A stretch of DNA of 64,000 bases from Flaccisagitta enflata (GCA_965153355.1 OZ231126.1:101432001-101496000); one strand, 5' to 3'. Positions 44,159 to 54,981 are shown, counted from the first letter of the stretch. Notes: generated by a model from the letters alone, not told the origin. Translations and numbers: made by a program.

Positions 44159-44665
44159 AAAAAGCAAAGTGTTACCGACCGACCGACCGACCGACCGACG
44201 GACCGACCGACCGACCGACAGAGCGGGTTGTAGAGTCGCGTGCACGCGACTAAAAATGTAAAAAATGTCCAAATTACCCCCAGATTTCATGCTGCAAAAA
44301 AGACCTCTCAAGCCCCATCTTTATAACTCTCTCAAATCTAAACACATAAAGATAAAAAATGCGCATTGCACCACTGGTTAGCTCCTGAGCTCTAGTTTAA
44401 TAATCTCATGGATTTTAGGTTCGATTTCAAAGGTGAAGTGGCCTAGATTTGAGGCCAAAGTGACCAAATTTGGACTTTTGCCCAACAACTACCTAATATG
44501 CATGATAGTAAAACCAAAACCGTTACTCCAGGGAAGGTAGAAAATCCTTAACAAGACCTGAAATTGCTTTTTGATACAATAAAGTATCATTTTAATCGCG
44601 AACCGGCCTTCCCCTATGAATATTGGGGCATAACAGAACGTCTGACCTGCACGCGATTAAAAACT

Positions 44666-45548
44666 AAAGCGTGATGTGGCATGATTTGCAATTGTGCCAT
44701 TCAGTACAAAATATGATCAACAACTGCAATGATAACGGATTTAAAGAAATGAGAAGCAACAAGCGATGAGTGCCCCCCAAAAAACAGAAATGGTAACCGG
44801 AAAACCGCGGTTTTAGCGCCAACCGGAAACAGAAGTCGCATGGCGATTAGGAGGCGCGTCGAAATCGCGTCGAAATCGTGGCGGAAATGCTCCGTCGCAA
44901 GGCTCTAGGCTGCACGCAACAGCAGAGGAAAAGCGATCTGGCTTGGAGAAAAATCATTCTCCCTCTAGTACTATACACACTCGCAACGTACCACAACAGA
45001 GTGAGACACGCAGAGTGACGCAGAAAATGCCTTTTAAAAAAACGCGTTACATTAAGTCTTCATTCTCATGACGAAGTAGATCAAGTAAGAAACATGGAAT
45101 AACGTCGGGATCTAAATATTGACAGCAACGAAAATGATTTTGACTACGACCTACACAAAATGCTTTTAATCAAAAACAATTTTGAGTGACTACTCTGGAG
45201 TTGACCTTTCAGTCCCTGGACTCTAACTCTGAGCGACCAAGTATTTAAAGGTACAGTAAATGTGTTTATGTTTGTGGATATCATTAAAAAATGACAAGAT
45301 GTTGCGAGATAAACGTTAAGAGGACGCCGTGAGAATTCAATTTTGCGTCGATCAAGCCCAAAATCGCCATCATAGGCGGAGTTATGAGCCTGTAACAAGT
45401 TTCGTCACTTCAGGGGGCGAGTTTTTTTGAAAGTGATTTCCATTCAACGTTGTATTGAGTAAAATATAAAGTTCGCTACCCAACATTAGGGAAAACTGAG
45501 TAGTGTGACATACATTGGAGAATTCCTGGCTGTGTAACATACATTGGA
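44666..45548. other. noncoding DNA with a GC-richer island
   Basis: 44800-44930 is richer in CpG (GAGGCGCGTCGAAATCGCGT with a duplicated GTCGAAATCG). No ORF or element end recognised. Confidence 0.4.
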
Positions 45549-45702
45549 AACAAGGCCGGATACACAGCAATCTAGTCGCGGGCGGTTGGGAGGAGCAATA
45601 TTGCGCAAACCGCTCGGAATTCAAAAATTTGATGGACGTACTGATCAACCAACCTACCAACCAACACGGCAAGATGTAGAGTCTCATGTCCGCGACTAGA
45701 AA
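45549..45702 (+). repeat. ACG dispersed repeat, copy 8
   Basis: AACAAGGCCGGATACACAGC, AGTCGCGGGCGGTTGGGAGG, (CAAC)n, then GTAGAGTCTCATGTCCGCGACTAG. It interrupts a GACATACATTGG minisatellite that continues on both sides. Confidence 0.85.
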
Positions 45703-46235
45703 CTGGGTGGTGTGTCATACATTGTAGAATTCTGGGCTGTGTGACATACTGTGGAGAAAGCTAGGAGTGGTGCGCGTATTAACTAGTCAGTGAGGGTTCA
45801 CAGAGCCCTCTTCCATTTATTTCAGTTTGGATATAGTGAGGATATTGTTCCACTTTTGATACTACTGCCTGGCGGGATTTGGGTCCCGAGGCCCCGACAT
45901 GCCGGGACCTCACCTTGTCCAAAATTCCCGGGACCTGATGCTTATCCCGGCCCTCTGCCTCTGCCTTCTCCTTCACCTTCTCCTCCTCTGTATCTATTCG
46001 TTTTTGACAATAGTGGAAATAGTTTGTTTTTCCATATCTTTTCTTTCATTTATGGGAAATATTCTGTGATCATTTTAGAATTATAAAAAAAAAATTGATA
46101 GCTTTTATTTATAGATTGTATAGTAGCTTGTACCTAAATGACAAAAAGCAATAAATTGGCATTCTACGAGCAGTTCATTCTGTGCGGCTGTCCTGGACTC
46201 CTGTTGAGATCAATTTTGCCACTCAAATCCTACAT
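45703..46235. other. minisatellite remnant and unassigned DNA
   Basis: GACATAC units to 45770, then a GC-rich patch with CCCGGGACC words (45870-45960). No gene recognised. Confidence 0.4.
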
Positions 46236-46520
46236 TACCGTATTTATTGTAATTAGCGCCCAGGGCGGTTTTGAAATTGAAATGAAAGACTGTCATTTTC
46301 AACCTACAATTAGCGCTCCCTCATTCACTCATGAAAAGATGAATTTATATGAAACCTACTATCTTTAACAAAAAACTGGTAATTCAGTGCAATGAAGCAT
46401 TAAAACAGAGAATATTTTAGCATTTCAACCATTTTTATGATTTTTTTGCCTGTAAAAAGCTTTATTTACAATTAATTTTGTATGATTTTTTCCTGAACTA
46501 TAGTTTTGTCATTAGTCTTC

Positions 46521-47395
46521 TGTGGAAATGTGTGCTATTTATAAGTATGGGAATGATGATGCTCTTCGCGTGAATGTCTTTTTCCTTCTTTCTTTCCAAT
46601 TTGATGCCTTTTGTTTTTGCCCAATTTGGCCGCAACCATATGGTTGCGCATGGGTTTGTCCATTTTGCTTGCTCTTTAATCCGTCTGGAATTACGTGTTC
46701 TCACGTATTTTCCTCTTCTACTTTTTTCATCATCATATGTTTTATGCTTCGCATTTTTATCTTGAATATACATCGTTTATGGCATTGCTTCTTAATGGAA
46801 TGATTGACATTTTGCTTGATTTTCATGTTATGCGCCCTTGGAATTTCTCATTTTTCATAAGTCTCTCATCCTTTTATTGCAGAGACATATGAACGGACTC
46901 CTGACTTATATGACGGTCACGACGCTGGCTGGAAACCAAGGAAATTGGGCCTAAAGTATGTTTTATCATTTTAGCGTTTTATTGTTGTTTTTGTCGTCTG
47001 ACTTTTTATTGTTTTATTGTCTGTTTTTGGCGTTTTATTGTCTGTTTTTATTGTCTGTCCGGTCAACTGATTATTGGGTAATATGGGTGAATTTAGTGGG
47101 ATGGGCAGGGCGGGGGTAGTGTACGGATCTGGCTTCATGGCCTCTGCATAAGATGTACATGTTGTTATTGGCTGTTTCTGTCCATGTCTATCCTGATCTC
47201 ATGTTGCTTTCATGCATTGGTTGACCATTATTTAATGCCCAATTTTCCCCATCTCAGATTGTTGAAATTTTTACCACATCAAAGAGACCAATCTACGCCC
47301 AAATTCCTTTGCGTCTACCATCGTCAGACAGTCAGAGATATCTGCAAACAAAGCTATCCCAGAGTTGAAACTAACATTTACGTGGGCTAAATATA
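46521..47395 (+). repeat. BEL-2 5' LTR
   Basis: 875 bp, collinear with 59707-60598. A TATA-like CTATTTATAAG lies only 15 bp from the left end, so the promoter is very close to the LTR start and the transcribed part of the LTR is long. Relative to the 3' copy it has an extra 10 nt near 46645 and lacks two short blocks near 47250-47290. Confidence 0.93.
46883..46955 (+). other. exon-like 73-nt block inside the 5' LTR
   Basis: Flanked by CTTTTATTGCAG and GTATGT. Read in one frame it encodes TYERTPDLYDGHDAGWKPRK. The same block with GTAAGT occurs in the 3' LTR (60058-60130). Confidence 0.4.
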
Positions 47396-47458
47396 TTTCA
47401 ACAATTTTAAAACTTGACTCTTCTCTCAGACTTTTCTTTCGACATTCCGGGGCATATC

Positions 47459-48193
47459 ATGTCAATGGTGGCTTTCAAAGGCAACAATAACCGTTCGACT
47501 GCGTCTACGTTGTCTTGGGTGTCCTTCTTTGGCTTGAACCAATGTCCAAGGACGGAAAAGCTTCGCGTCATGAAAGACGAACTATCACAGGAAATGGATC
47601 GGTGTCGTCAGCTCTTTGACGCCGTTTTGGCGACGACGGAAGGTTCGAACGATTATGAAGACGCCTCGCTGGATTCGGACAGCGCCAGGAATGGTCTACG
47701 CGACTGCGTCTACGACTCTATCGCTTTTGCTCGTCAAATGGCGATCGACAAGATGCCCGGCGATCCTCTGCGATACGCGGCGCCAAGTTTGCGTCAAATT
47801 AGACGTGAATGGGACGCCATGAGGTTCTTCGACTGCAAAACGTACGAGGGATTCCCGGCGTATGCTGATGTCATCAATGCGCGTGAAGGTGACTTCGGCC
47901 AACGGAAGAGGAATGTGCATCAGTTTTTGTGGAACAGTATACCGACTGAATCGGCTCGCGACGGCGCGGGCGCTCCACCTTCTCGTATGAGAACGTCTTT
48001 GCCACTTCCGGGATCGTCGGAGTATTTGTGTCTGCCGACGGCGCGCCATGACGCCCAATCTCCAGACGGTCTCCAAGAGACGCAAACGAATGCGTCGAGA
48101 GATACATTTCAGAGATTGAGCCCGTCAATCCAAGCGGGCAAACTCAACAAGATGCGGATTTGGAAGATCTCGACGAAGCGGCAACATTGGTGA
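47459..48193 (+). CDS. BEL-2 gag, N-terminal part
   Basis: The frame is open from 47414; the first ATG is 47459 (MSMVAFKGNNNRSTASTLSW). Helical, charged residues follow (LRVMKDELSQEMDRCRQLFD, RQIRREWDAMRFFDCKTYEG), with no zinc knuckle, as in the matrix-like head of Gag. The frame ends at TGA 48191-48193, overlapping by about 145 nt the next gag frame, which lies one base back. The overlap could mark a -1 shift site, but no clear slippery heptamer is visible and other gag breaks are plain indels, so decay is likelier. Confidence 0.6.
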   Translation: MSMVAFKGNNNRSTASTLSWVSFFGLNQCPRTEKLRVMKDELSQEMDRCRQLFDAVLATTEGSNDYEDASLDSDSARNGLRDCVYDSIAFARQMAIDKMPGDPLRYAAPSLRQIRREWDAMRFFDCKTYEGFPAYADVINAREGDFGQRKRNVHQFLWNSIPTESARDGAGAPPSRMRTSLPLPGSSEYLCLPTARHDAQSPDGLQETQTNASRDTFQRLSPSIQAGKLNKMRIWKISTKRQHW

Positions 48194-50520
48194 AAAGAAA
48201 GCCGGCCGACGGTTTGACGCCGAGGGAAAGATCAAGACGTCGCGACGCCGACAGAAGCAGAGAGAGAGAGAGAGCAGGAAGGATGCTGCAGGAGCAGAAA
48301 CAGCGAGATGAAGCTCTTCAGGCTGATCTGCGAGAGCAACAACAAAGATTAAAGCAGCAGCAGCAGCATCAGCAGCAACAACGCGAACAGCAGGAGCAGC
48401 AGCAGCGGCAGCGGCAGCGGCAGCAACAACTTCAGCAACAGCAAGAAGCAGAGCAGCAACAATTGCAGCAAGAAAAGCAAAAGAAAGAGGCTGAAGAGCA
48501 GCAAAGGCTTCAACAAGAGCAGCTGAGGCAACAACAGGCGGCTGCAGAACAACAAAGACAGCAGCAGCTGCAAGAACAACAAAAACAAGAACAGTTGCGC
48601 CAACAACAATTGCAGCAGGAGCAGCTGCGTCAACAACAGCTCCAACAAGAACAACTTTGGCAGCAACAGCAGCAGCAGCAGCAACAGGAGCAGCAACGCC
48701 AACAACAGTTGCAGCAGCAGCAACAACAGCAAGAACAATTGCGTTGACAACAGTTGCAGCAGCATCAACAACAGCAAGCACAGTTGCGTCAACAACAGCA
48801 GCAACAAGAACAGCAACAAAATCAACAACAGTTGCAGCAAGTCAGAATCGAGATGCAGCAAGTGCAGAAAGAACAAGAGAAGCTGCAGCAACAACTCAAC
48901 AAGCAAGAGCAAAGGCGGCAACAACAAGCCGCTGAGCAACAAAGGAAGCAACAAGAAGCCCAGTTGCAGCAACAGGAGGCGGAGAATCAGCGGCAGCTGC
49001 AACTGCAAGCTAGTCTTCAGCGGCAGCAGCAGGTTCACCAACACCAGTTGCAACAACAGAATGTAGCCACAGTTGTTCATCCTCCTGCGTTAAACCCTCT
49101 CTCTGTCGGTGGTGCAATTTCTACGGAAGCTGAGCGACTTCGTCAACAGCAGCTAGCGGAGCAAAGGATCCGCATGTTGGAAGGAGGTGATAAAGATGCT
49201 TTAGCAACAACAATGGTGACGGCAACAGATACATCAGAAATGATAGTCGCAATCCCAATAAAGTGTCAGCAAAGCAACAAATCACCAGAAGAGGAAGAGC
49301 AGTATAGACAAATGTGTCTGCGCCTCAACAAGTTGAAGGAAGAGGAGGAGGCAAGAGCTAACCATTTCAAAAGAGTCTCTGCCGAGCAGTTTCAGGGTGT
49401 TAACAGAGTAGGTGGTGCGGTGAAGCAGCAGAGCATGGCGCCGATGCATCCGCCCCAGGCGCCAAGGAAGCAGCCACAGCCAATCCCTACATCACGTCAA
49501 CATTCTCAAAAGCCATCCAATCCTCAACATCATCATCCAACTCAAACTCGTGTGAAGCAGCAAGTGTCAAGTGTGGGAGCGGGGGAAGGAAAGAGAGAAG
49601 GAGGCGGAAATAACTCTTATCCTCAGCCTCAATCTCTCCCTCATCCTCGACATCCTCCGTCTGCCGTCATTCCTCCATCAGCGCCGGAAGTGATCTTTGA
49701 GAAAGAAGTGACAACCACGGCGCCAAACATCTTGTCGATGGCAGCGGACATGTTGAAGCTTGACCAACGGTTGATAGACGACACAAATGACGTGAGGAGA
49801 AGGAAGAAGGAGCAAGAAGCAGCTGACGAGGTGTTTGCGCAACAGATGCAGGAGGAGGAGAAGAAGAGGTCCCAAGCGCCGGCGGCAGCTTCAGCTAAAC
49901 ATCTTCCCGAAGTAGATCGTCAAATGGATCGTCTTAAGAATGATGCTGCAGATTTGATGCAAGCTAATGCAGCACAACAACGCCTTCTTCAACAGAATCA
50001 GTTTGATTTGCACGCAGCGAAAGCTCAAATAGCGGAGTTGCAGAAACATCAATACGTCCGTCAAGACTTTGATGCACCAAAATTCCATCAGCATCAACAA
50101 CAGCAACATCAACAGCAACAAGACAATGATGTGTGGTACACAAAAACCACAAAAAGCAAATCTCCAGTGAAGGTGGGAGGTCAATACGTCTGCATCAATC
50201 CTCCTCCCACATACCAAGAGCACCATAATCATCCAACTGCCCGTCAACCGGAAGTGGTGCAGCAGTTTCCTCAAAGTGAGGCGCTGGAGGTGTTTTTAAA
50301 GAGAGCTTCTGATGACAATCGAATGCGGGCAAGAGAGATCGGCTTGAAGGCGATGGAGAAGGCAAGACCTGAGAAGCCGCTTCAGGAGCTCTCGTCGACG
50401 GACTATATGATGTGGAAACGCAAATTTGAAGATGCTGCAAAACACAAAGGATTGACCGAGATGGACATCTTGCAGGAACTGCCAAAGTGGTTTTTCGGGG
50501 CCGGCAAAGGAGATAGTTGA
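48050..50520 (+). pseudogene. BEL-2 gag, Gln-rich middle part
   Basis: Open from about 48050 (ECVERYISEIEPVNPSGQTQ), through basic residues, into about 250 residues of Gln-rich coiled coil (QQLQQEQLRQQQLQQEQL), then ordinary sequence (LDQRLIDDTNDVRRRKKEQE) up to the start of the DUF1759-like region (SSTDYMMWKRKFEDAA). TGA 48745-48747 interrupts the Gln stretch where CGT CAA repeats suggest Gln. A one-base T excess in GTGGTTTTTCGGG near 50493 shifts the frame and leads to TGA at 50518-50520. The Gln block is CAA/CAG mixed, so it is not a young microsatellite. Confidence 0.8.
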
Positions 50521-51284
50521 GACAGCGGCGATTGGTACAACGGAAGTGGTCGCAGAGGAGGAGGTGAACGTTGCCTTCAGAAAGATGGATATCCTCTTCA
50601 TGGCAAGCCGTGCCAACATCCCAGCGCTAGTTCACGAGATTGCCGCTGAATCGAGGATCTCATCTGCCGACCACAAGAGACATTTCCATCTTGCGTTAAA
50701 GCTGCAAAAGAGAATTGTGCGGACATGTGGAGAATTGCCACAGTGTTATAGGAAAGAACTATTGCAAGAAATCATCAACAAAAGAGTGCCACATTTGGAG
50801 GACAAGTTTTGGGAAAAACAACATGAATTTGAATTGCAAGGCATCCCTTTTTCATTCGACAATCTTGTCAATATGATTGAAACTTGGGCTGTCATTCAAC
50901 GCAATAAAGGGGTGGAAAGCAAACCCGCGGCGGTGGCAGCGGTGGCAACGGGTGAAAATCCACCAACCTACAACGATGTTTTGACCAACGGGAAGCAAAA
51001 GGTGCAGTCGACGGACCGCTGCAACGTCTGCAGCGGCATGCATCCGACGGAAGAGTGCAACCAACTTCTCTCCCTCGACGTCGACGCAAGAGTCCAAAAA
51101 TTGGCGTCATGCCGACTCTGCTTCCATTGTTTCACCAGTGGACACTCAGCGAAGGGTTGCGCCAACAGACCAACCTGCCAAACTTGCAAACAAAGACACG
51201 CCACCATTCTCCACGGACGCACATGGGTGAAGAAGGGCGATGGTAAGGAGGTGAAAAAGGGAGGAGAAAAGACTAACAGTGGTA
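50497..51284 (+). pseudogene. BEL-2 gag, C-terminal part with zinc knuckles
   Basis: Continues the DUF1759-like helices in the next register (KEIVETAAIGTTEVVAEEEV, then KLQKRIVRTCGELPQCYRKE). Cys/His motifs follow: CNVCSGMHPTEEC, CRLCFHCFTSGHSAKGC and CQTCKQRHATILH. Coding ends in an AT-rich insertion after KGGEKTNSG (51284). Such knuckles package RNA. Confidence 0.85.
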
Positions 51285-51640
51285 TCCCAAAAATCTTTTT
51301 TTTTTTTTGCTGTTTTTTAGCCTTTTTTTGGTGCTAATTGAGTAGATATCCCTCTATACTATCTTAAAAGGGTAAAAGCATTTATATAGCAATGATTCCC
51401 ACCCTGCTTAGTGGTTTTTTAAAGTTTTTAAAGGTGTGACTGACTTTTTCAGGATAAAACATACATGAAACATGCTTAAAAATGCATTATTTTTGCTAAT
51501 ATCAAGCTGTAAATGCTATATTTCCAAGCAGATTTTTTTCATTTTTGGCTTTAATTGTACCTAATACAATGTAAAACATGCCTAGGGGGTTCACAACACT
51601 TGGCCATTTTTTTCCACCAAGAGTTTGTTCCTGGGATGCG
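51285..51640. mobile_element. AT-rich insertion in BEL-2 gag
   Basis: About 355 bp of T-rich noncoding DNA separate two coding pieces. Near its ends are TATCCCAAAAA and the inverted CTGGGATGCG, hinting at short terminal repeats (ATCCCA/TGGGAT). Donor and acceptor signals are not convincing, so a small DNA element fits better than an intron. Confidence 0.4.
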
Positions 51641-51644
51641 TGCA

Positions 51645-54577
51645 TTCGCCACCTTCGACAAATCCTCCAACACCTCCACTACTCCAGCTTCAGCACCGAC
51701 AACAACGACCACCACAGAATCGAATATTATCACTCCTCATGTCGAGGCGTGACTGGCGGCGACGGCCGCGTTGCGATCCGTGTCATCTTTCGATGACATC
51801 GTCCGTCCCATCGTCCCTGTGGTGATTGTAAACTGTGTGTCTGGAGAAGAAAAGACAATTTTCGCGATGATAGATAGTGGTGCGGACAGAGATGTCATCA
51901 GCCACGACGTCATCAAAGATCTGCGCATTTCTACAAATGTGGTTCAAATGAAGGTAGTGACAGTGGACAATTGTGTGACTGAAAACCGTCTTTTAGCGTC
52001 ATTCACTCTTCGCTCTACCAATTCCGACTACATCATTGATGTCAACGATGCGTTGGTGGGGGATTTGCTGACGAGTGAAAAAGATATTCCTCCATTTCTC
52101 CGCGATCTCTCCAACCAACCCCACATCAGAAGCATAAGATTCCCAGAGGCGACGGGAGGCGTCAAAATGATTGTTGGCGCCGCGCATTCGGACGCCGCTA
52201 TTGCTCAAGAGCGTTGTCGAGGTCCTCCAGGCTCTTTAACATGCTTCAGATGCAGTTTTGGTTGGACGATTAGCGGAAAAACTTGAAAAAAAGGTTTAGA
52301 CGTCGCATCAATTAACGCTATTTCGGTAGATAATAATGATTTACATGAAAAAATCAACCAAATTTTCTACCATGATTTTGGATCAATTGTTTCCTCTGAA
52401 GAAATGGGCAATTTGCTTGAAAATATACGCGCCTGTGAAACACTCAAGAAGAAGATCCGTTTCTGCAATGTGACAAAAAAGTATTTCACGCCTGTGACAT
52501 GGAAATTTGACTTCGAAAAAGTTATGGAGATACTGCGCAAAGTGAAGTCTCGGCCCACAGCCATGAAGCGGCTCGTCAACCAGCGCTTCCGCTTCAATCG
52601 CGATCCGGCCTTCAAGGAGCGTGTCTTCAAGGAAGTTGAGAAGTTCTATGAAACGGGCATGGTGGTTGGGATTGACAGCATTGACGACGACGAGGACATC
52701 GTTAAACCAAGATGGTACCTTCCGCTCCACATAGTGGAGTTGAGGGGTAAAACCAGAGTTTGTCACGACGCAAGAGCCGCCACCGACGGAATTTGCTTAA
52801 ACAACCTGTTGGTGGGTGGACCAAATCTGATGAACAGTTTAATGGACATCCTCATGCGCTTTCGTCAATGGAAGATCACCTTTATGTGTGATATAAAGGC
52901 GTTCTTCCATCAAATCAGAGTCCACCCTGATGACGCTGATCTTTTTAGATTTTTGTGGTTCAAGGATAGAAGCCTCCGCCTTGCTACATTGAATCTATTT
53001 CTTTCCCACATATTTGGAAGCCTCTCTAGCTCATTCGTGACTGGTTTCACCGTCAGACACCACGCCGAAGTAATCAGGCCATATTATCCTTCCAACGTCT
53101 ACAATTTTATCCGTTATGGTTTTTACGTCGACGACGGAAGTGGAGGTGGTGATACGGTCGACGAGGCGTTGGAGTTGAAAACAGGAGTGAAGTCGGCAAT
53201 GGGAGATGGAGGTTTTCAGTTAGTAAAGTGGAAAAGCAACGCGCATCAGCTCATGGAGGGAGATCCTAACATCGCCATTCCCATCGCAGATAAGCAAGAT
53301 CACGACGACAAGCCGACGAAAGTGTTGGGAGTCTCGTGGCTTCCGGCTGAAGACGCCTTTGTCTTCATCTGCGACGACGAATTTAAAACAATGAGGGCGA
53401 AGACACCACGCCAATTGGTCTCCATGCAAGCCAAACTTTACGATCCACTCGGCTTTTGGAGTCCAAGCCAATACATTGGAAGGCGCCATCTTCAACTGTG
53501 TCGTCCACAACAGACAGGATGGGACTCTTCACTTGACGAGACACTGGAGGAATCATTCTTCAAATACACTTCCTCTTGGCCACTTCTCTCACAATATCGG
53601 GTCAAGAGGTGGTGGAACGGCGATACTGACAACACTGACGTCGTTTCTGTCACCATCGAGATATTTTGTGATGCGGCGCCAAAAGGTGGATTTGGTGCTG
53701 TCGCATATTGTCGTCAAGTCAATGCCGACGGCTCAGTCTATGTGACAATTTTGGGGTCAAAATCTCACGTGGTTCCTCTCAACCCAAAAAGAGCATCTCA
53801 TCACAACAGTGTACCTCGCGTGGAGATCGTCTCTGCTGAAAAGGCAATTCAGCTCAAGCGGTTCGTCAACAAGACTTTGAATCTGCAGGAGAAAAACATC
53901 AGATTGTGGTCAGATTCAGAGGCCGCTTTGAAGATGATATACAACCCATCTCGCCCAAGACCTGTCTTCTTCGCCAATCGTCTCTCAAAGATCCACGCAG
54001 GATCAAGTCCAGAGCAGTGGCGGTGGGTGGATTCCGCCAATAACCCCGCCGACCATTGCTCTCGTGGAATCGAATCCCATGAGGCGGAAAAGTGGAGTCA
54101 ATTCCACAACGGTCCGGATTTTTTGCGTCTCCCTGAGGATCAATGGCCGCAGACAAACATCGCGACGTGCCCTGTCTCTGTCCACGTGGCTGCGCTCTAT
54201 GCAGCTGTCGGGGATGAGAGTAAAGAATTCGACGCGGTGCTGCATGCAGCCGCATCTCGGGGGAAGTGGACGCACAAGCTCCGCGTCATCGCCATGCTTC
54301 TCATCGCAGTGCGGCGGTGGCGATTGATCCCAAAGGCAAAGACAAGAGCGGCAAAGGATCTCCTCCCCAAACCGGAAGTGACGCAAGTCCATCTGGAGGA
54401 AGCGCAGAAGCGGCTCGTCAAGGCTGTGCAGCGGCAACACTATGGAGAAGTGATAGTCCAGTTGGAGGCGGGAAAGATCAACAAACCAAATAGTCGTCAT
54501 GAATTCATCGTCAAGAACAAAGAGATGCGGAAGCTCAATCCTTTCGTCTACGATGACGGCATCCTTCGAGTCGGCAG
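51645..54577 (+). pseudogene. pol: BEL-2 gag end and pol: protease, RT, RNase H
   Basis: One register from AFATFDKSSN to 54577, with two in-frame TGAs. The first (51750-51752) is the gag-pol boundary; the second (52284-52286) lies between protease and RT after FGWTISGKT. Protease: MIDSGADRDV (Asp codon at 51873). RT: motif A CDIKAFFHQI (Asp at 52890) and motif C FYVDDGSGG (Asp at 53130 and 53133), both intact, unlike BEL-1. RNase H: FCDAAPKGGFGAV, LWSDSEAALKMI, NPADHCSRG, all acidic residues kept. The integrase N-terminal region starts (MRKLNPFVYDDGILRVGS) and is cut by the hAT-like element at 54578. Confidence 0.9.
51750..51752 (+). promoter_or_regulatory. in-frame UGA between BEL-2 gag and pol, candidate readthrough site
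   Basis: Codons run GAG GCG TGA CTG GCG. The first Met downstream (51867) is two codons before the protease Asp, so pol could not start there without losing its N-terminus. A GTCATC-TTTC-GATGAC hairpin lies about 30 nt downstream. Confidence 0.55.
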
Positions 54578-54973
54578 CAGACCTGATTTCAGAGCGTACC
54601 CGCGAGCCCGAGGCTCTCAGTTTTGATCGCGGGCTCTCATATGTGCCAAGCTCTGAGCCCGGCAGGCTCTCTCTAATTGGGATGGATTGGTTGCTCTCAA
54701 GCTATTGGAGTAAAATGTTTGAAAAATCTTCACATTTTGAGTCATTTTTTGAGCACTTCACGTATTTGATAGTACAATTAGAGATTGATATATCATTGCA
54801 TCATCAAACTAGTAGCTATTATTACATATATGTAGGCTGATCATTATATCAGTATGATATGAAAATTAGGCAAAAAGTTTTTACTGGGCTCATGTTTTTC
54901 TTGTCGGGCTCTGTTAAAGTGCATAGAGCGAGCCCGACTGGCTCTGTCGAAAAAATTACTAAAATCAGGCCTG
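54578..54973. mobile_element. hAT-like MITE inserted in BEL-2 integrase region
   Basis: Terminal inverted repeats CAGACCTGATTTCAG and CTAAAATCAGGCCTG (15 bp, two mismatches). 8-bp duplications GTCGGCAG (54570-54577) and GTTAGCAG (54974-54981) match at 6 of 8 positions. Leaving out the element and one duplication brings the pol frame back into register. A GCGAGCCCGA / GGGCTC-rich subterminal block is present at both sides. No transposase. Confidence 0.82.
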
Positions 54974-54981
54974 GTTAGCAG

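Larger units (their letters stand above)
42146..44250 (+). mobile_element. ACG repeat, copy 7, expanded by internal minisatellites
   Basis: Inserted into the right arm of the foldback element, whose left arm shows the uninterrupted sequence and so fixes the limits to within a few A residues. Head AACAAGGCCAACACC and AGTCGCGTGC; tail (GACC)n, then GTAGAGTCGCGTGCACGCGAC-TAAAAA. The usual 100-bp middle is replaced by about 1.9 kb of tandem arrays. Terminal inverted words AGTCGCGTGC/GCACGCGACT are visible. No coding capacity. Confidence 0.85.
41076..44644. mobile_element. hAT-like foldback transposon with perfect 8-bp target duplication
   Basis: Ends CAGACGTTCTGTTATGCCCC and, inverted, GGGGCATAACAGAACGTCTG; the duplication is ACCTGCAC on both sides (41068-41075, 44645-44652). 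The arms pair over most of the element, about 700 bp each, folding near 41800: for example GGAGTAACGGTTTTGGTTTT, CAGCTTTGGATAGACC and CAAATTGAAGAGTTTTTGAT all recur inverted. The right arm is interrupted at about 42146 by another ACG copy. No transposase. CAG ends and 8-bp duplication place it with hAT-like elements. Confidence 0.88.
40908..44664 (+). repeat. ACG dispersed repeat, copy 6, split by a hAT-like insertion
   Basis: The head AACAAGGCCAGATACACGG, GGGCAGGGGCCATATTTGAGG and (GACC)n lie at 40908-41067. The end is interrupted after GTAGAGTCACCTGCAC and resumes after 44652 as GCGATTAAAAAC. Removing 41076-44652 leaves the usual ending of the family, which proves the insertion. Confidence 0.85.

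Noticed and set aside
43026-44311. Overlapping minus-strand frames rich in Phe, Gly, His and Trp
   Set aside because: They follow from the ATGACCAAA minisatellite being open in three registers; there are no coding features outside the array.
45144-45398. 84-codon minus-strand frame as a gene
   Set aside because: No recognisable domain, splice site or neighbouring support.
48047-48193. Programmed -1 frameshift between the two BEL-2 gag frames
   Set aside because: The overlap exists, but no standard slippery heptamer was found, and other gag breaks in the same element are simple indels.
48125-49080. Ala/Val- and Leu-rich minus-strand frames
   Set aside because: Shadows of the Gln-rich gag coding strand.
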